Assembly (NCBI GenBank): GCA_965232575.1
Contig: CBDDPZ010000009.1
Span: 1,612,001 to 1,676,000 of the forward strand
Length of the DNA stretch: 64,000 bases
Source: Bin5 sp965232575
GTDB lineage: Bacteria > Chloroflexota > Anaerolineae > Caldilineales > Caldilineaceae
Direction: 5' to 3'
Position 1 is the stretch's first letter. The number at the start of each line of letters is the position of its first letter. The notes below the pieces were generated by a model. It was not told the DNA's origin and made no database searches. It saw only the letters and a list, made by a program, of their open reading frames with translations. The position numbers and the translations under genes were made by a program. Positions 1-8,095 of this stretch are shown one piece after another.

Positions 1-871
1 CGAGCCGGGCGCGCAGGAGACTGGCGCGCTCACTGCCGCGGCTTTCTCCATCGGTAGCGGCTTCATCCTGGAGCAGTCCGTGCAGCAGGCGGTCGAGGCC
101 GTAGCCCGAAACACGGCGCCAGTGACGGGGCCAGCGCTCCAGTATCTGCTCATATTGCGCGCGTACGATACCGGGAACTTCGCGATATATCTGCGCTTCA
201 AGCGAGTCGCCCCGGCTTCGACTTTCCAGCTCGGTGGAGGAGACCGGCCCGAAGCGCGTTGCGGAGCCGTCGCTGAGGACGACGCTGGTTTCTAACAGAT
301 TATCGGCCAACATGCCGTAGAGGATGCTGTGGCTGCCGGTAGCATTGTTGCCGATCGAGCCGCCAACCGAAGCCCGGTCGGCGCTGGCGGGGTCCGGTCC
401 TAGCATCAAGCCCAGCGGGGCCAATGTTCGGTTGAGGGCGCCAATTGAGATGCCTGCCTGAACGGTGGCGGTTTCGGCCTCCTCATCCACTGCCAGGATG
501 CGGTCCATATATTTTGTCGTGTCGATGACCAGCCCGGGACCTACGCATTGCCCGGCCAGTGAACTGCCGCCTCCCCGCGGCAGAAGCGGGACGCCGTGGC
601 GTGCGGCAAGCTCCACAGCAGCCTGCACATCATCAGCGGTGCGGGGAATTACAACGCCCAGCGGTTGAATCTGATACTGGCTGGCATCGGTGCTGTAGAG
701 CATACGGCTGTAACTATCAAAGCGCACCTCGCCTTCGACAATTTGCTCCAACTCATGGACTAGCTCCTGCGTCTCGAACGACAGGGGCGAGGGGATAGGG
801 GCGAGGGGCGAATTAACCCCTGAATCCTGACCCCTGGCCCCTGGGTTTTGTATCGAGATGTGCTGCGTCAT
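1..871 (-). CDS. FAD-linked oxidase (GlcD/YdiJ-type), 3' end outside window
   Basis: The frame runs without a stop from an ATG at 871 down to base 1, so about 290 N-terminal residues are visible and the C-terminus is off the edge. It shows an FAD-binding type 4 (PCMH) fold: PRTADDV, then PRGGGSSLAGQ, the GPD stretch and GGSIGNNATGSHS. These are typical of D-lactate/glycolate dehydrogenases and of YdiJ-like proteins that carry a C-terminal Fe-S domain; whether one follows here cannot be seen. It likely oxidises a 2-hydroxyacid. The first ~30 residues (NPGARGQDSG..., PLAPIPSPLS) are encoded by a G-rich dispersed repeat, so either the true start is further in or the repeat has extended the protein. 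Confidence 0.85.
   Translation of the reverse strand, partial: MTQHISIQNPGARGQDSGVNSPLAPIPSPLSFETQELVHELEQIVEGEVRFDSYSRMLYSTDASQYQIQPLGVVIPRTADDVQAAVELAARHGVPLLPRGGGSSLAGQCVGPGLVIDTTKYMDRILAVDEEAETATVQAGISIGALNRTLAPLGLMLGPDPASADRASVGGSIGNNATGSHSILYGMLADNLLETSVVLSDGSATRFGPVSSTELESRSRGDSLEAQIYREVPGIVRAQYEQILERWPRHWRRVSGYGLDRLLHGLLQDEAATDGESRGSERASLLRARL
784..845. repeat. G-rich/C-rich dispersed repeat, copy 1
   Basis: GGGGCGAGGGGATAGGGGCG is followed by CCCCTGAATCCTGACCCCTG. The same style of sequence recurs at 1089-1150, 9898-9930 and 11626-11693. This copy lies inside the 5' end of the FAD-oxidase reading frame on the opposite strand. Confidence 0.6.
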
Positions 872-884
872 GATGGCGTTATCC

Positions 885-1026
885 TGTCTGAACTGTGATT
901 TTGAGGGATTCAGGGGATGAACTGTGAAACGGCAGTTTTTGGTAGTCAGTAGTCAGTTTTTAGTAAACGGCAAACGAAAAACTAGAAACTGCAGTTAATC
1001 CCAATAATCTCCCGAAATCACAGTCC
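885..1026. repeat. Dispersed AT-rich repeat (CAGTTTTTAG family), copy 1
   Basis: This copy contains GAACTGTGATTTTGAGGG, then GAACTGTGAAACGGCAG, two CAGTTTTT blocks, AAAAACTAGAAACTGCAG and a TTAATCCCAATAATC tail. The CAGTTTTTAG and CTAGAAACTG parts give it partial dyad symmetry. Close relatives lie at 2257-2353 and 26675-26770. Together with the copy-2 G-rich repeat it fills most of the 337-base gap between the oxidase and the glutaredoxin gene. Confidence 0.7.
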
Positions 1027-1029
1027 ACT

Positions 1030-1057
1030 TTAACAGAATCCATATTTGCGGTATACT
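1030..1057 (+). promoter_or_regulatory. Sigma70-like promoter for the glutaredoxin-ppk2 genes
   Basis: TTAACA at 1030-1035 and TATACT at 1052-1057 are separated by 16 bases, upstream of the glutaredoxin gene. Assigned by consensus only. Confidence 0.4.
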
Positions 1058-1088
1058 CGCGTATCACTGCTTTTGAACTGTGAGAACG

Positions 1089-1150
1089 GCAGGGGACAGG
1101 GGCGAGAGACGAGCAACAGCAGTTGCCAACCCCTAAGCCCTAACCCCTGT
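1089..1150. repeat. G-rich/C-rich dispersed repeat, copy 2
   Basis: CAGGGGACAGGGGCGAG on the left and AACCCCTAAGCCCTAACC then CCTG on the right can pair into a long imperfect hairpin in the leader of the glutaredoxin gene. Confidence 0.6.
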
Positions 1151-1208
1151 CAGTTGAGCACGATTGCAATGCGAAGCCGCATCCCGGTCCGCACAACAGG
1201 AGAATTGA

Positions 1209-1475
1209 ATGTCCAATAGCGTAAACGGAAATGGCGCCCAGATCAAAATGTACACCACTAGCTGGTGCCCGGATTGCTGGCGGGCAAAGTCGGTGATGCG
1301 GGGAAACGGCGTCGAATTCGAAGAGATCGACATCGAGAGCGATGAAGAGGCCAGAGAAGTGGTGCAGAAACTCAATAAGGGCAACATGTCCGTGCCGACA
1401 ATCGTCTTTCCCGATGGCGATGTGTTGACCGAACCCTCCACGACGGTGTTGATGGCAAAACTCTCCACGCTATAG
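1209..1475 (+). CDS. Glutaredoxin-like / mycoredoxin-type protein
   Basis: An 88-residue thioredoxin-fold protein with YTTSWCPDC near residues 15-23 (CxxC redox motif) and the cis-proline region SVPTIVFPDG near residue 60. The CPDC active site and small size resemble mycoredoxins and NrdH-like glutaredoxins, which reduce disulfides or mixed disulfides in the cytoplasm. An AGGAGA ribosome-binding site sits 6 bases upstream. The ppk2 gene begins 32 bases after its stop and is probably co-transcribed. Confidence 0.85.
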   Translation: MSNSVNGNGAQIKMYTTSWCPDCWRAKSVMRGNGVEFEEIDIESDEEAREVVQKLNKGNMSVPTIVFPDGDVLTEPSTTVLMAKLSTL

Positions 1476-1507
1476 CGGCCCTGGAAAGCAGTTCAGGAAA
1501 TGGAGAC

Positions 1508-2242
1508 ATGGAACATTCAGTCCTGAGTCATGTCGATTTGAGCCAGCGCCTGAAGCGAAAAGAGTACGAGCGGATTCTCGTCGAACGCCAGCAGAAGTTC
1601 CTTTCATTACGTCTAAGACTGGGAGGGCAGATCGGGGGAGAATTCGGCCCTCCTCTTCTGATTCTTTTCGAGGGTTGGGACGCGGCGGGGAAAGGCGGCT
1701 GTATCCGGCGGTTGACCGCTCCTTTGGATCCTCGCCACTTCTCAGTATTTCAGTACCAGGCGCCAAACGATCGAGAGAAACGACACCATTTTCTCTGGCG
1801 GTTTTGGCCGGCCGTTCCCGGTAAGGGGGGCATGTGCATATTCGACCGTACCTGGTATGGGCGCGTACTGGTGGAACGCGTGGAGGGTTTTGCCAGCGTC
1901 CCGGATTGGCGGCGGGCCTACGAAGAGATTCGGCATTGGGAATCGCTCCTGGTTTCCGATGGAATGATTCTGATTAAGTTTTTCCTTCACATCTCCTCGA
2001 AAGAACAGAAACGGCGCTTCGAAAGCCGAGCCGAGGACCCGCTACGCCAGTGGAAGCTCACTGATGAGGACTGGCGCAACCGAAAAAAGCGCAAGGAATA
2101 CGAAGAGGCGATTCAGGAGATGGTGGAAAAGACCGACACGGTCTTGACGCCGTGGACGATCGTGGCCGCCGAATCCAAGCGATTTGCCCGCATCAAAGTT
2201 CTGGAAACGGTGATTCAGCGCGTTGAGGCCGCTCTGGGCTGA
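1508..2242 (+). CDS. ppk2: Polyphosphate kinase 2 family protein
   Basis: This 244-residue single-domain PPK2 protein has a Walker A loop FEGWDAAGKGG (about residues 54-64), the Walker B/base segment IFDRTWYGRVLVERVEGF (about 111-128) and the downstream KFFLHIS and WKLTDEDW segments typical of the family. PPK2 enzymes transfer phosphate between polyphosphate and nucleotides; which nucleotide and which direction cannot be read from sequence alone. Length fits a one-domain PPK2. The next gene lies past a dispersed repeat, so the unit probably ends here. Confidence 0.9.
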   Translation: MEHSVLSHVDLSQRLKRKEYERILVERQQKFLSLRLRLGGQIGGEFGPPLLILFEGWDAAGKGGCIRRLTAPLDPRHFSVFQYQAPNDREKRHHFLWRFWPAVPGKGGMCIFDRTWYGRVLVERVEGFASVPDWRRAYEEIRHWESLLVSDGMILIKFFLHISSKEQKRRFESRAEDPLRQWKLTDEDWRNRKKRKEYEEAIQEMVEKTDTVLTPWTIVAAESKRFARIKVLETVIQRVEAALG

Positions 2243-2256
2243 CCAACTTCGGCTTT

Positions 2257-2353
2257 TGAACTGTGAAACGGCAGTTTTTAGTAGTCAGTAGCCAGTTTTT
2301 AGTGAACGACAAACTAAAAACTAGAAACTGCAGTTAATCCCAGAAATCACAAT
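2257..2353. repeat. Dispersed AT-rich repeat (CAGTTTTTAG family), copy 2
   Basis: Nearly the same order of blocks as copy 1: GAACTGTGAAACGGCAG, TTTTTAGTAGTCAGTAG, CAGTTTTTAGTGAACG, CTAAAAACTAGAAACTG, CAGTTAATCCCAGAAATC. It fills the gap between ppk2 and the SDR gene and ends about 10 bases before the SDR start codon, so it forms the SDR gene's leader. Confidence 0.75.
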
Positions 2354-2363
2354 CGACTTTCCA

Positions 2364-3131
2364 ATGCGATTAACCGACAAAGTTGCGATCATCACTGGAG
2401 CGGCGTCCGGCATCGGGCGGGCCTGCACACAGCGTTTTCTGGATGACGGGGCGACTGTGCTGGCCTGCGATATTGACGGCGGCGGGCTGGACGATCTGGC
2501 CGATGAAAGCGACCAGAGCCGTCTTCATACTGTTCTCTGTGATGTAACGAAAAGGGGCGACGCAGAGTCAAGCGTTGAGAAGGCGCTCTCGCTCGGCGGC
2601 AGCCTCGACTGTCTCGTCAACTCTGCAGGAATTACCCCGCGCACGCTGCCGCCTGAAGCCGATTATGAAGAGCGGTGGGACGCGGTGATGGAGGTCAATG
2701 CCAAGGGCGTCTTCCTCATGTCCTACGCAGCGTTGGAGGTAATGCGACCAGCAGGCCGAGGCGCGATTGTCAACCTCGTCTCCGTAATGAGCATGGTTGG
2801 ATACCCGACTTCACTTCCGTTTTCCGATGGCTTTACCGCCTACCCGCACAGCAAGGGGGCTGTGGCGCAGATGACCAAAGAAATGGGTGTGCGATTCGCG
2901 GTCGAGGGCGTACGCATTAATGCGGTGGCGCCGGGATTCGTTTACTCGCCGCTCACGTCCAACGTAGTCGGCGACCCGGAAGTCCATGCAGAAATGCGCC
3001 GGCTGCATCCGATGGGGAGAATGGGGCAGCCGGAGGAGATTGCGGCGGTGGTTGCTTTTCTGGCCTCAGACGACGCTTCATTCGTAACGGCGAGCGTCTG
3101 GCCGGTTGATGGGGGGTACACGGCCCAGTAA
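2364..3131 (+). CDS. SDR family NAD(P)-dependent oxidoreductase
   Basis: A 255-residue classical short-chain dehydrogenase. TGAASGIGRA (about residues 11-20) is the dinucleotide-binding glycine motif, NSAG (about 87-90) supports the fold, and YPHSK (about 160-164) is the catalytic YxxxK. The end VDGGYTAQ is typical of the FabG-like group. An Asp (CDID) after beta-2 favours NAD over NADP. The substrate is not evident. No strong Shine-Dalgarno is seen because a dispersed repeat occupies the leader. It converges with the molybdoenzyme gene, with 16 bases between the two stops. Confidence 0.88.
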   Translation: MRLTDKVAIITGAASGIGRACTQRFLDDGATVLACDIDGGGLDDLADESDQSRLHTVLCDVTKRGDAESSVEKALSLGGSLDCLVNSAGITPRTLPPEADYEERWDAVMEVNAKGVFLMSYAALEVMRPAGRGAIVNLVSVMSMVGYPTSLPFSDGFTAYPHSKGAVAQMTKEMGVRFAVEGVRINAVAPGFVYSPLTSNVVGDPEVHAEMRRLHPMGRMGQPEEIAAVVAFLASDDASFVTASVWPVDGGYTAQ

Positions 3132-3147
3132 ACCATCTTTCGAGCGA

Positions 3148-6147
3148 TTATTCCTCCCCTCTCAACGCCCGCCACACTCGTTCCGGCGTGAAGGGAATCT
3201 CGCGAATGCGCAGCCCGGTGGCGTCGAAGATAGCGCTGGCGATGGCGGGGGCCATGCCGTCCATCGGGATTTCGGCTATCGCCTTTGCGCCGAATGGGCC
3301 TGTCGGCTCGTAGGTCTGTACGAGCACAGTCCCCAGCTCCGGCATTTCATTCGCGGTCAGTATTCGGTAGTCGCCGAATCTGCTGATTTCCAACCTGCCT
3401 TTCTCGTCGTAGGGCATCTCCTCGCACAGGGCGTAACCGAGGGCCTGGGTCATGCCGCCTTCGACTTGCCCGCTGGCGGTGACTGGGTTAATGGCGATTC
3501 CGCAGTCTACTGCCATCACCGCCTTTTCGACCGTCACCTGGCCTGTCTCCATATCCACCTCCAACGCGGCGTACTGTGCGGCAAAGGGAGGGGGACTGAC
3601 ATAGCTCATGTGGCTGGCCGTGGCCATAATCTGATGCTGCTCCTCCTGGTGAATGCTGTGAAGCGCAACCTTTTCCAGAGGAACGGTTTGTCCGCCCGGA
3701 GCCAGGACTTTCTGATTCTCCAGCCAAAGCTGATCGGCGTCGACACCCTCAAATAGATGGGCGGCCGTGTGGCGCCGGATCTGGCTGCTGACATCTTCAG
3801 CCGCTTTGAGCACGGCGCCGCCGGAGATGTAGGTCGTGCTGCTGGCGTAGGCGCCTGTGTCGAAGGGCGTAAAGTCGGTATCGCTACTGTAGATGACGAT
3901 CTGATCCAGGGGAACCCCCAGCGTTTCGGCCGCGATCTGGGCCAACACCGTATCGGAGCCTGTTCCCAGGTCGGTCGCGCCGACCAGAAGGTTGAAGGAG
4001 CCATCGTCGTTGAGCTTGATACTTGCTGCGCCCATGTCGAGCCCAGCGATGCCGGTTCCGTGCATACAAATCGCCAGGCCAATCCCGCGGCGGATATGTG
4101 GCCGGGCGGGCGGCGCCTTCCAATCGGCGTCATCGCGCCGGTCCCAGCCGATGGACGCGGCCCCAGCCTCGACACACTCTGCCAGACCGCTGCTCTCAAC
4201 CGTCTGCGGGAAACCCTCGCGACCCTCTCCCATCGCTATCGCCATCGGCAGCGATTGCCCCTCTTTCACCCAGTTGATGCGCTTGAATTCCACCGGATCC
4301 ATCCCGAAGGCGAGCGCCATTTCCTCCATGTGCTGCTCCAGCCCGAAGAGGGCCTGGGGCGCGCCGTAGCCGCGGAATGCGCCGGGCACAGGTTTGTTGG
4401 TATATACAACATCACAATCGAAGCGTGCCGCGGGCAGCCAGTACGTGCTGAGCGCGCGAAAGCCGGTGACCATCTGAACCGTGAGACCGTGCGTTCCATA
4501 GGCGCCTGTATCGGCCACCACCCGCACATCCATCCCGACCAGCTTGCCGTCTGCGTCCACGCCGCTGCGGAAGCGCAACCGTTGCGGGTGGCGCGTGCGG
4601 GCGGAACTGAATTCCAGCTGACGCGTATATTCGAACTTGACCGGCCGGCCGGTCGCAATTGTCAGATGGGCGCACAGGTCTTCGATCAGCATTTCCTGTT
4701 TGCCGCCGAAGCCGCCGCCTATGCGCGGCTTCACCACGCGGATTCGGCGTACCGGCAGGCCGAGCAGGGGCGCAACCATTCGGCGCACATGAAACGGGAC
4801 CTGTGTACTCGTGCGGATGACCAGGCGGTCATCTTCATCCCAATAGGTGATGACAATGTGCGGCTCGATACTCGCCTGCTGCACCTGATGTACCCGGTAT
4901 TCGCTCTCGAAAACAAAGTCGGCAGAAGCCAGCGCGGCATCCACGTCGTTATGGTCCACGCGCAGTTTCACGGCGACATTTCGTTTGGCGTCGTGAATCA
5001 TCTGTGCGTCCGTTTCATCGTGGATCACGGGCGCGCCGGCCTGCATCGCTTCTTCGGCAGAGAATATCGCGGGGAGCTCCTCGTACTTGACCTTGATCCG
5101 TTCCAGCGCTTCCTGCACCAGTTCGGGGGTCTCCGCGGCCACAGTTGCCACTCTATCGCCGACATAGCGCACTTTCGAATCGAGGCAAACCTGGTCGTAA
5201 GGGGGCGGCTGGGGATAACTCTGACCGCCGCTGGCGTAGATGACGCGGGGCAGGTCAGCGTAGGTCTGCACGGCATGTACGCCCGGCAACGCCAGCGCGT
5301 CCGCGGTATCTATAGAGAGGATGCGGGCGTGGGCGACCGGGCTGGTGAGCAGACCGCCATAGAGCATGCCCGGCAGCTCCACATCGTCGGCAAAGACGGG
5401 CCGCCCCTTGGCCAGTTTGACCGCGTCTACCTTCGGTTCCGGTTTGTTGACAACGTGGGTCCGGGGTGGCGCGACAGTCACCGGCACACTGCGGGTCTGC
5501 GTTTGCGTATCCGGCCCGCCGTCGCGCCAGCCGTTCGAAGGCGGCTGGTCAGTGGTCGGCCATTCGCCGGTAGCGGGCGCGTCGCGAACATCGATTTCCG
5601 GGGGCGGGGGCGTCTCTCCCTGCAGTTGGGCCGCCGCCCGCAGGATCGCCTGTACAGGTTTTACGTACCCGGTGCAGCGGCAGAGAATTCCGGCGATAGC
5701 CTCCCGCACTGCGGCTTCGCTGGGCTGTGGCTCCTTTTCCAGCAGATGCTGGGCGGCCAGGATCTGCGCGGGTGTGCAATAACCGCATTGAATTGCGCCG
5801 CATTCAATAAACTGCTGCTGCAACACGGAAAGGCGAGGAGACAGAAGTTCCAAACGGCTCCTTTCACCGCCTTCCTCGTTTTCTTCTTCCAGCCCTTCAA
5901 GGGTGATGACCGATGCGCCGTCAGCTTGGGAAGCCAGCAGAATTCCGCTGTTGACAAGGCGATAGCTTGACGGGTCATCCGGTGTTCGAGTGAAGAGAAT
6001 CGCATCTGCGCCGCTTTCGCCTGTCTCATCGCCGTGTTTGAGGCTGAAAATGCGCAGACGCCGCAACACCGTGCGCAGCAAGTCACCGGGGTAGACGTCG
6101 ATCAGGTGATGAGTTCCGTTGACTGTGAGTGAAATGGATGCAGGCAT
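3148..6147 (-). CDS. Xanthine dehydrogenase-type molybdoenzyme, 2Fe-2S and Mo subunits fused; first cluster site lost
   Basis: A 999-residue fusion. Residues 1-90 align with the plant-ferredoxin-type domain of XDH/CoxS, but the C-x4-C-x2-C ligands are D40, S45 and D48, and the fourth ligand is G68. Residues 100-165 carry an intact second [2Fe-2S] domain (C121-G-Y-C124 and C156-R-C158). From about 230 onward is the molybdopterin-binding part (GGGFGGKQE, GAFRGYGAPQ, GTGSDTVLAQI), ending with GAKAIAEIPMDG, which contains the likely catalytic glutamate. Such enzymes hydroxylate purines, aldehydes or N-heterocycles and pass electrons Mo to Fe-S to FAD. The FAD subunit is encoded 48 bases upstream in the same direction. 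Substrate unknown. Confidence 0.88.
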   Translation of the reverse strand: MPASISLTVNGTHHLIDVYPGDLLRTVLRRLRIFSLKHGDETGESGADAILFTRTPDDPSSYRLVNSGILLASQADGASVITLEGLEEENEEGGERSRLELLSPRLSVLQQQFIECGAIQCGYCTPAQILAAQHLLEKEPQPSEAAVREAIAGILCRCTGYVKPVQAILRAAAQLQGETPPPPEIDVRDAPATGEWPTTDQPPSNGWRDGGPDTQTQTRSVPVTVAPPRTHVVNKPEPKVDAVKLAKGRPVFADDVELPGMLYGGLLTSPVAHARILSIDTADALALPGVHAVQTYADLPRVIYASGGQSYPQPPPYDQVCLDSKVRYVGDRVATVAAETPELVQEALERIKVKYEELPAIFSAEEAMQAGAPVIHDETDAQMIHDAKRNVAVKLRVDHNDVDAALASADFVFESEYRVHQVQQASIEPHIVITYWDEDDRLVIRTSTQVPFHVRRMVAPLLGLPVRRIRVVKPRIGGGFGGKQEMLIEDLCAHLTIATGRPVKFEYTRQLEFSSARTRHPQRLRFRSGVDADGKLVGMDVRVVADTGAYGTHGLTVQMVTGFRALSTYWLPAARFDCDVVYTNKPVPGAFRGYGAPQALFGLEQHMEEMALAFGMDPVEFKRINWVKEGQSLPMAIAMGEGREGFPQTVESSGLAECVEAGAASIGWDRRDDADWKAPPARPHIRRGIGLAICMHGTGIAGLDMGAASIKLNDDGSFNLLVGATDLGTGSDTVLAQIAAETLGVPLDQIVIYSSDTDFTPFDTGAYASSTTYISGGAVLKAAEDVSSQIRRHTAAHLFEGVDADQLWLENQKVLAPGGQTVPLEKVALHSIHQEEQHQIMATASHMSYVSPPPFAAQYAALEVDMETGQVTVEKAVMAVDCGIAINPVTASGQVEGGMTQALGYALCEEMPYDEKGRLEISRFGDYRILTANEMPELGTVLVQTYEPTGPFGAKAIAEIPMDGMAPAIASAIFDATGLRIREIPFTPERVWRALRGEE

Positions 6148-6195
6148 GGTTGGGTTGTTATGGTCTTGGGTTATGATGTCTGCGCGATTCCCCGG

Positions 6196-7011
6196 CTACA
6201 GGTGAACGCCCGTTGCGGCAGCCAGCGCCCGTCGGCCCACGACTTCAGCCATAGCCAACCTGTACTCGGCGCTTCCTTTGAAATCACCCTTGGGAACGAG
6301 CGGGCCGCCAGCAAGCTGGGGCCGCGTACCGACACCGCAGAGGGCAGTCCGTGCGGTGTCGCCGCCACCGCCCGCGGCAGGCCCGCCCTGGGGGAATTCG
6401 CCATTCACCCCGGCGACTACAACTGCGGCAACGATGCACCGGTCCATTGGTGTGCGGGCTATGCGCGCGTGGCCGCCGGCGGCCTGGAAGAGGGGTAATC
6501 GAACCTGGGTTATGAGTAGGGGGCCCCGCGGGAGCCGGGACGGGGAACCGGCGAAATCATCCAGCAGCCGGTGCGACTCGACTCCGTCTTTGTCGACCGC
6601 TACAACTGAGGCGTTCAGCGCCAGTAACGAGGCGAACAACTCGCTGTCCGGCTCGGCAAGCGCAACCAGCCCGCCAATTGTGGCGGCGTTGCGCAGGTTC
6701 TGCGGCCCTTCAAAGCGCGCCGTATCAGGCAGGATGCCGCCGGCCAGACCTGCGCACAGAGGATGTTCGACCAATTCCGTCAGGGTAGTCATCGCGCCGA
6801 CGCGCAGGCTGGAATCGAAATGCTGGATAAAGGACAGATTCAGGCCAGCCAGATCGATAACTCCGTCCACGTTTCGCCGCTGCCGCGTTTCCAGCGCTCC
6901 CACCAGATGGGTGCCCCCGGCCAGAGGTACACGCCGCGACGTACGATCAGCCAGCAATTCGAGCGCGACCGCGAGCGTTGTTGGTCTGTGATACTCCGCG
7001 AGAATTGCCAT
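6196..7011 (-). CDS. FAD-binding subunit of xanthine dehydrogenase/CoxM family
   Basis: A 271-residue protein with N-terminal YHRPTTLAVALELL, the FAD pyrophosphate loop PLAGGTHLVG (about residues 29-38), DLAGL, and RNAATIGGLVALAEPDSEL (about 107-125), the second FAD-binding stretch of the CoxM/XdhB family. The C-terminal CO_deh_flav_C region (TALCGVGTRP) is present. It supplies the flavin that takes electrons from the Fe-S subunit of the fused molybdoenzyme encoded 48 bases downstream, so the two genes form a minimal two-gene enzyme. No XdhC-type maturation gene is visible in the window. Confidence 0.87.
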   Translation of the reverse strand: MAILAEYHRPTTLAVALELLADRTSRRVPLAGGTHLVGALETRQRRNVDGVIDLAGLNLSFIQHFDSSLRVGAMTTLTELVEHPLCAGLAGGILPDTARFEGPQNLRNAATIGGLVALAEPDSELFASLLALNASVVAVDKDGVESHRLLDDFAGSPSRLPRGPLLITQVRLPLFQAAGGHARIARTPMDRCIVAAVVVAGVNGEFPQGGPAAGGGGDTARTALCGVGTRPQLAGGPLVPKGDFKGSAEYRLAMAEVVGRRALAAATGVHL

Positions 7012-7053
7012 GGTTGGTCCGTGATCTGTGGACTGGGGAAATCTGCTGCGAGA

Positions 7054-7680
7054 TCAAGCGCCTGGCGGCGGGTCCGGCGCGAGGTCCAGTTCCTGCAGCA
7101 AGCCGACCAGACTAAAGTTCATCGCCAACACAACCGCTGCCGGGGTGAGCAGAAAGATTGGCAGTACGGTCACAAAACTGACGACGAGCAACAGGACCTG
7201 GAAGAGGAACATGAGAAAGGTATAAAGAGGATGGCGCAGGGCGAGTATGAAAGCGTTTCGGAGCACCATCTTTATACTCATTTCGTCCTGCTGCCAAAGC
7301 AAGGGGAAAAAGTACTGACCTGCCATGAGAACGATGATCAGGATCCAGACCCATACGATACTGACGATCTGGGCCCAATTGGCGGTACTGGCCCCGTAGA
7401 AGCGGATGTTGACGACGACACCGCCGATCATCAGAAGATTTATGCCGAGCAGCAGCCAACTCTTACCGATGGTCGATTTCGCCCCGTCCCAGAAGAATGC
7501 GCTTTCCACTCGCCGGTAATTCGCGACCCGGTTGGCTGCACTATGGATTCCTGATGTCACCGGGCCCGCAGGCAGCACCAGGAAGACCCCGACCCACCAG
7601 AGAACGCTGAGCCAGACCCAAAGGAGCAGGTCCTCATAGAGCGCCTTTATCGTGCGCCACATGACTGTGAATGCTTTCAT
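7054..7680 (-). CDS. DUF624 / YesL-like integral membrane protein
   Basis: A 208-residue protein with about five hydrophobic helices (near residues 18-40, 75-95, 105-130, 148-170 and 175-195). The N-terminus TIKALYEDLLLWVWLSVLWW and the segment GPVTSGIHSAANR resemble the YesL/DUF624 family, often found with sugar uptake and degradation genes but of unknown biochemical role. It ends 42 bases before the FAD subunit gene and could be co-transcribed with the molybdoenzyme genes. Confidence 0.7.
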   Translation of the reverse strand: MKAFTVMWRTIKALYEDLLLWVWLSVLWWVGVFLVLPAGPVTSGIHSAANRVANYRRVESAFFWDGAKSTIGKSWLLLGINLLMIGGVVVNIRFYGASTANWAQIVSIVWVWILIIVLMAGQYFFPLLWQQDEMSIKMVLRNAFILALRHPLYTFLMFLFQVLLLVVSFVTVLPIFLLTPAAVVLAMNFSLVGLLQELDLAPDPPPGA

Positions 7681-7733
7681 AAAGGAAACTTCGTTCCTGT
7701 AACTGGAAATGACCTGTGTGAAACGTCCCTTCT

Positions 7734-7742
7734 ATTATAGCA
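7734..7742 (-). promoter_or_regulatory. Extended -10 promoter for the DUF624-like gene
   Basis: On the minus strand TGCTATAAT reads as an extended -10 (TGnTATAAT), about 55 bases upstream of the start codon. The -35 (TTCCGA, 16 bases away) is poor, as expected for extended -10 promoters. Confidence 0.45.
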
Positions 7743-7872
7743 GCAGCCACCGTGTTTCTCGGAATTGAACACTGGCGGCATCTTCGCCGATCCGTCGGCA
7801 GGAATGCAACCTTAGCCTCCCGGAGGCAGCCGCGCAAGGATCGTATGGATTCGAGCGAGACGGCGCAAACTT

Positions 7873-7902
7873 TTGCCACTTAGGATTTGAGACAGATATA
7901 AT
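7873..7902 (+). promoter_or_regulatory. Sigma70-like promoter for metG
   Basis: TTGCCA (7873-7878), an 18-base spacer and a perfect TATAAT (7897-7902) predict a transcript start near 7909, giving metG an untranslated leader of about 187 bases. Confidence 0.6.
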
Positions 7903-7908
7903 GAGTTG

Positions 7909-8095
7909 CGGGGCAGAAGTGGACGGTTTGGAGACACTTGCCCGAGGCAAGAATCCCCGGCCGAAATACCTGGCGCCGCGGGCGCGAATCCTCTCAAACA
8001 GACGAAGGGATGTCGATCGAGTTGCGCAGCAATCCACCCAAGGCGTAGTTTGCCCGAGGGGGTGAGTCCGCCCCAAACCACTCGGAGGATGACCG
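7909..8095 (+). other. Long metG leader, possible cis-regulatory RNA
   Basis: The predicted leader contains several GC-rich inverted repeats (for example CTTGCCCGAGGCAAG near 7938, and GGGG/CCCC arms near 8060-8080) and ends with a CGGAGG ribosome-binding site. It does not match the S-box or canonical T-box signatures that I know. Function is open. Confidence 0.3.

Noticed and set aside
1..900. Short plus-strand frames at 80-800
   Set aside because: They are opposite the continuous FAD-oxidase frame, which has clear motifs, and show no family similarity.
3757..5970. A 737-codon open frame on the plus strand opposite the molybdoenzyme gene
   Set aside because: It has no recognisable domain and mirrors the codon bias of the real gene on the minus strand; the minus-strand frame has clear family motifs throughout.
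7960..7985. T-box riboswitch in the metG leader
   Set aside because: Only a TGGCGCCGCGG segment resembles the core, with a mismatch, and no specifier stem or antiterminator was recognised.
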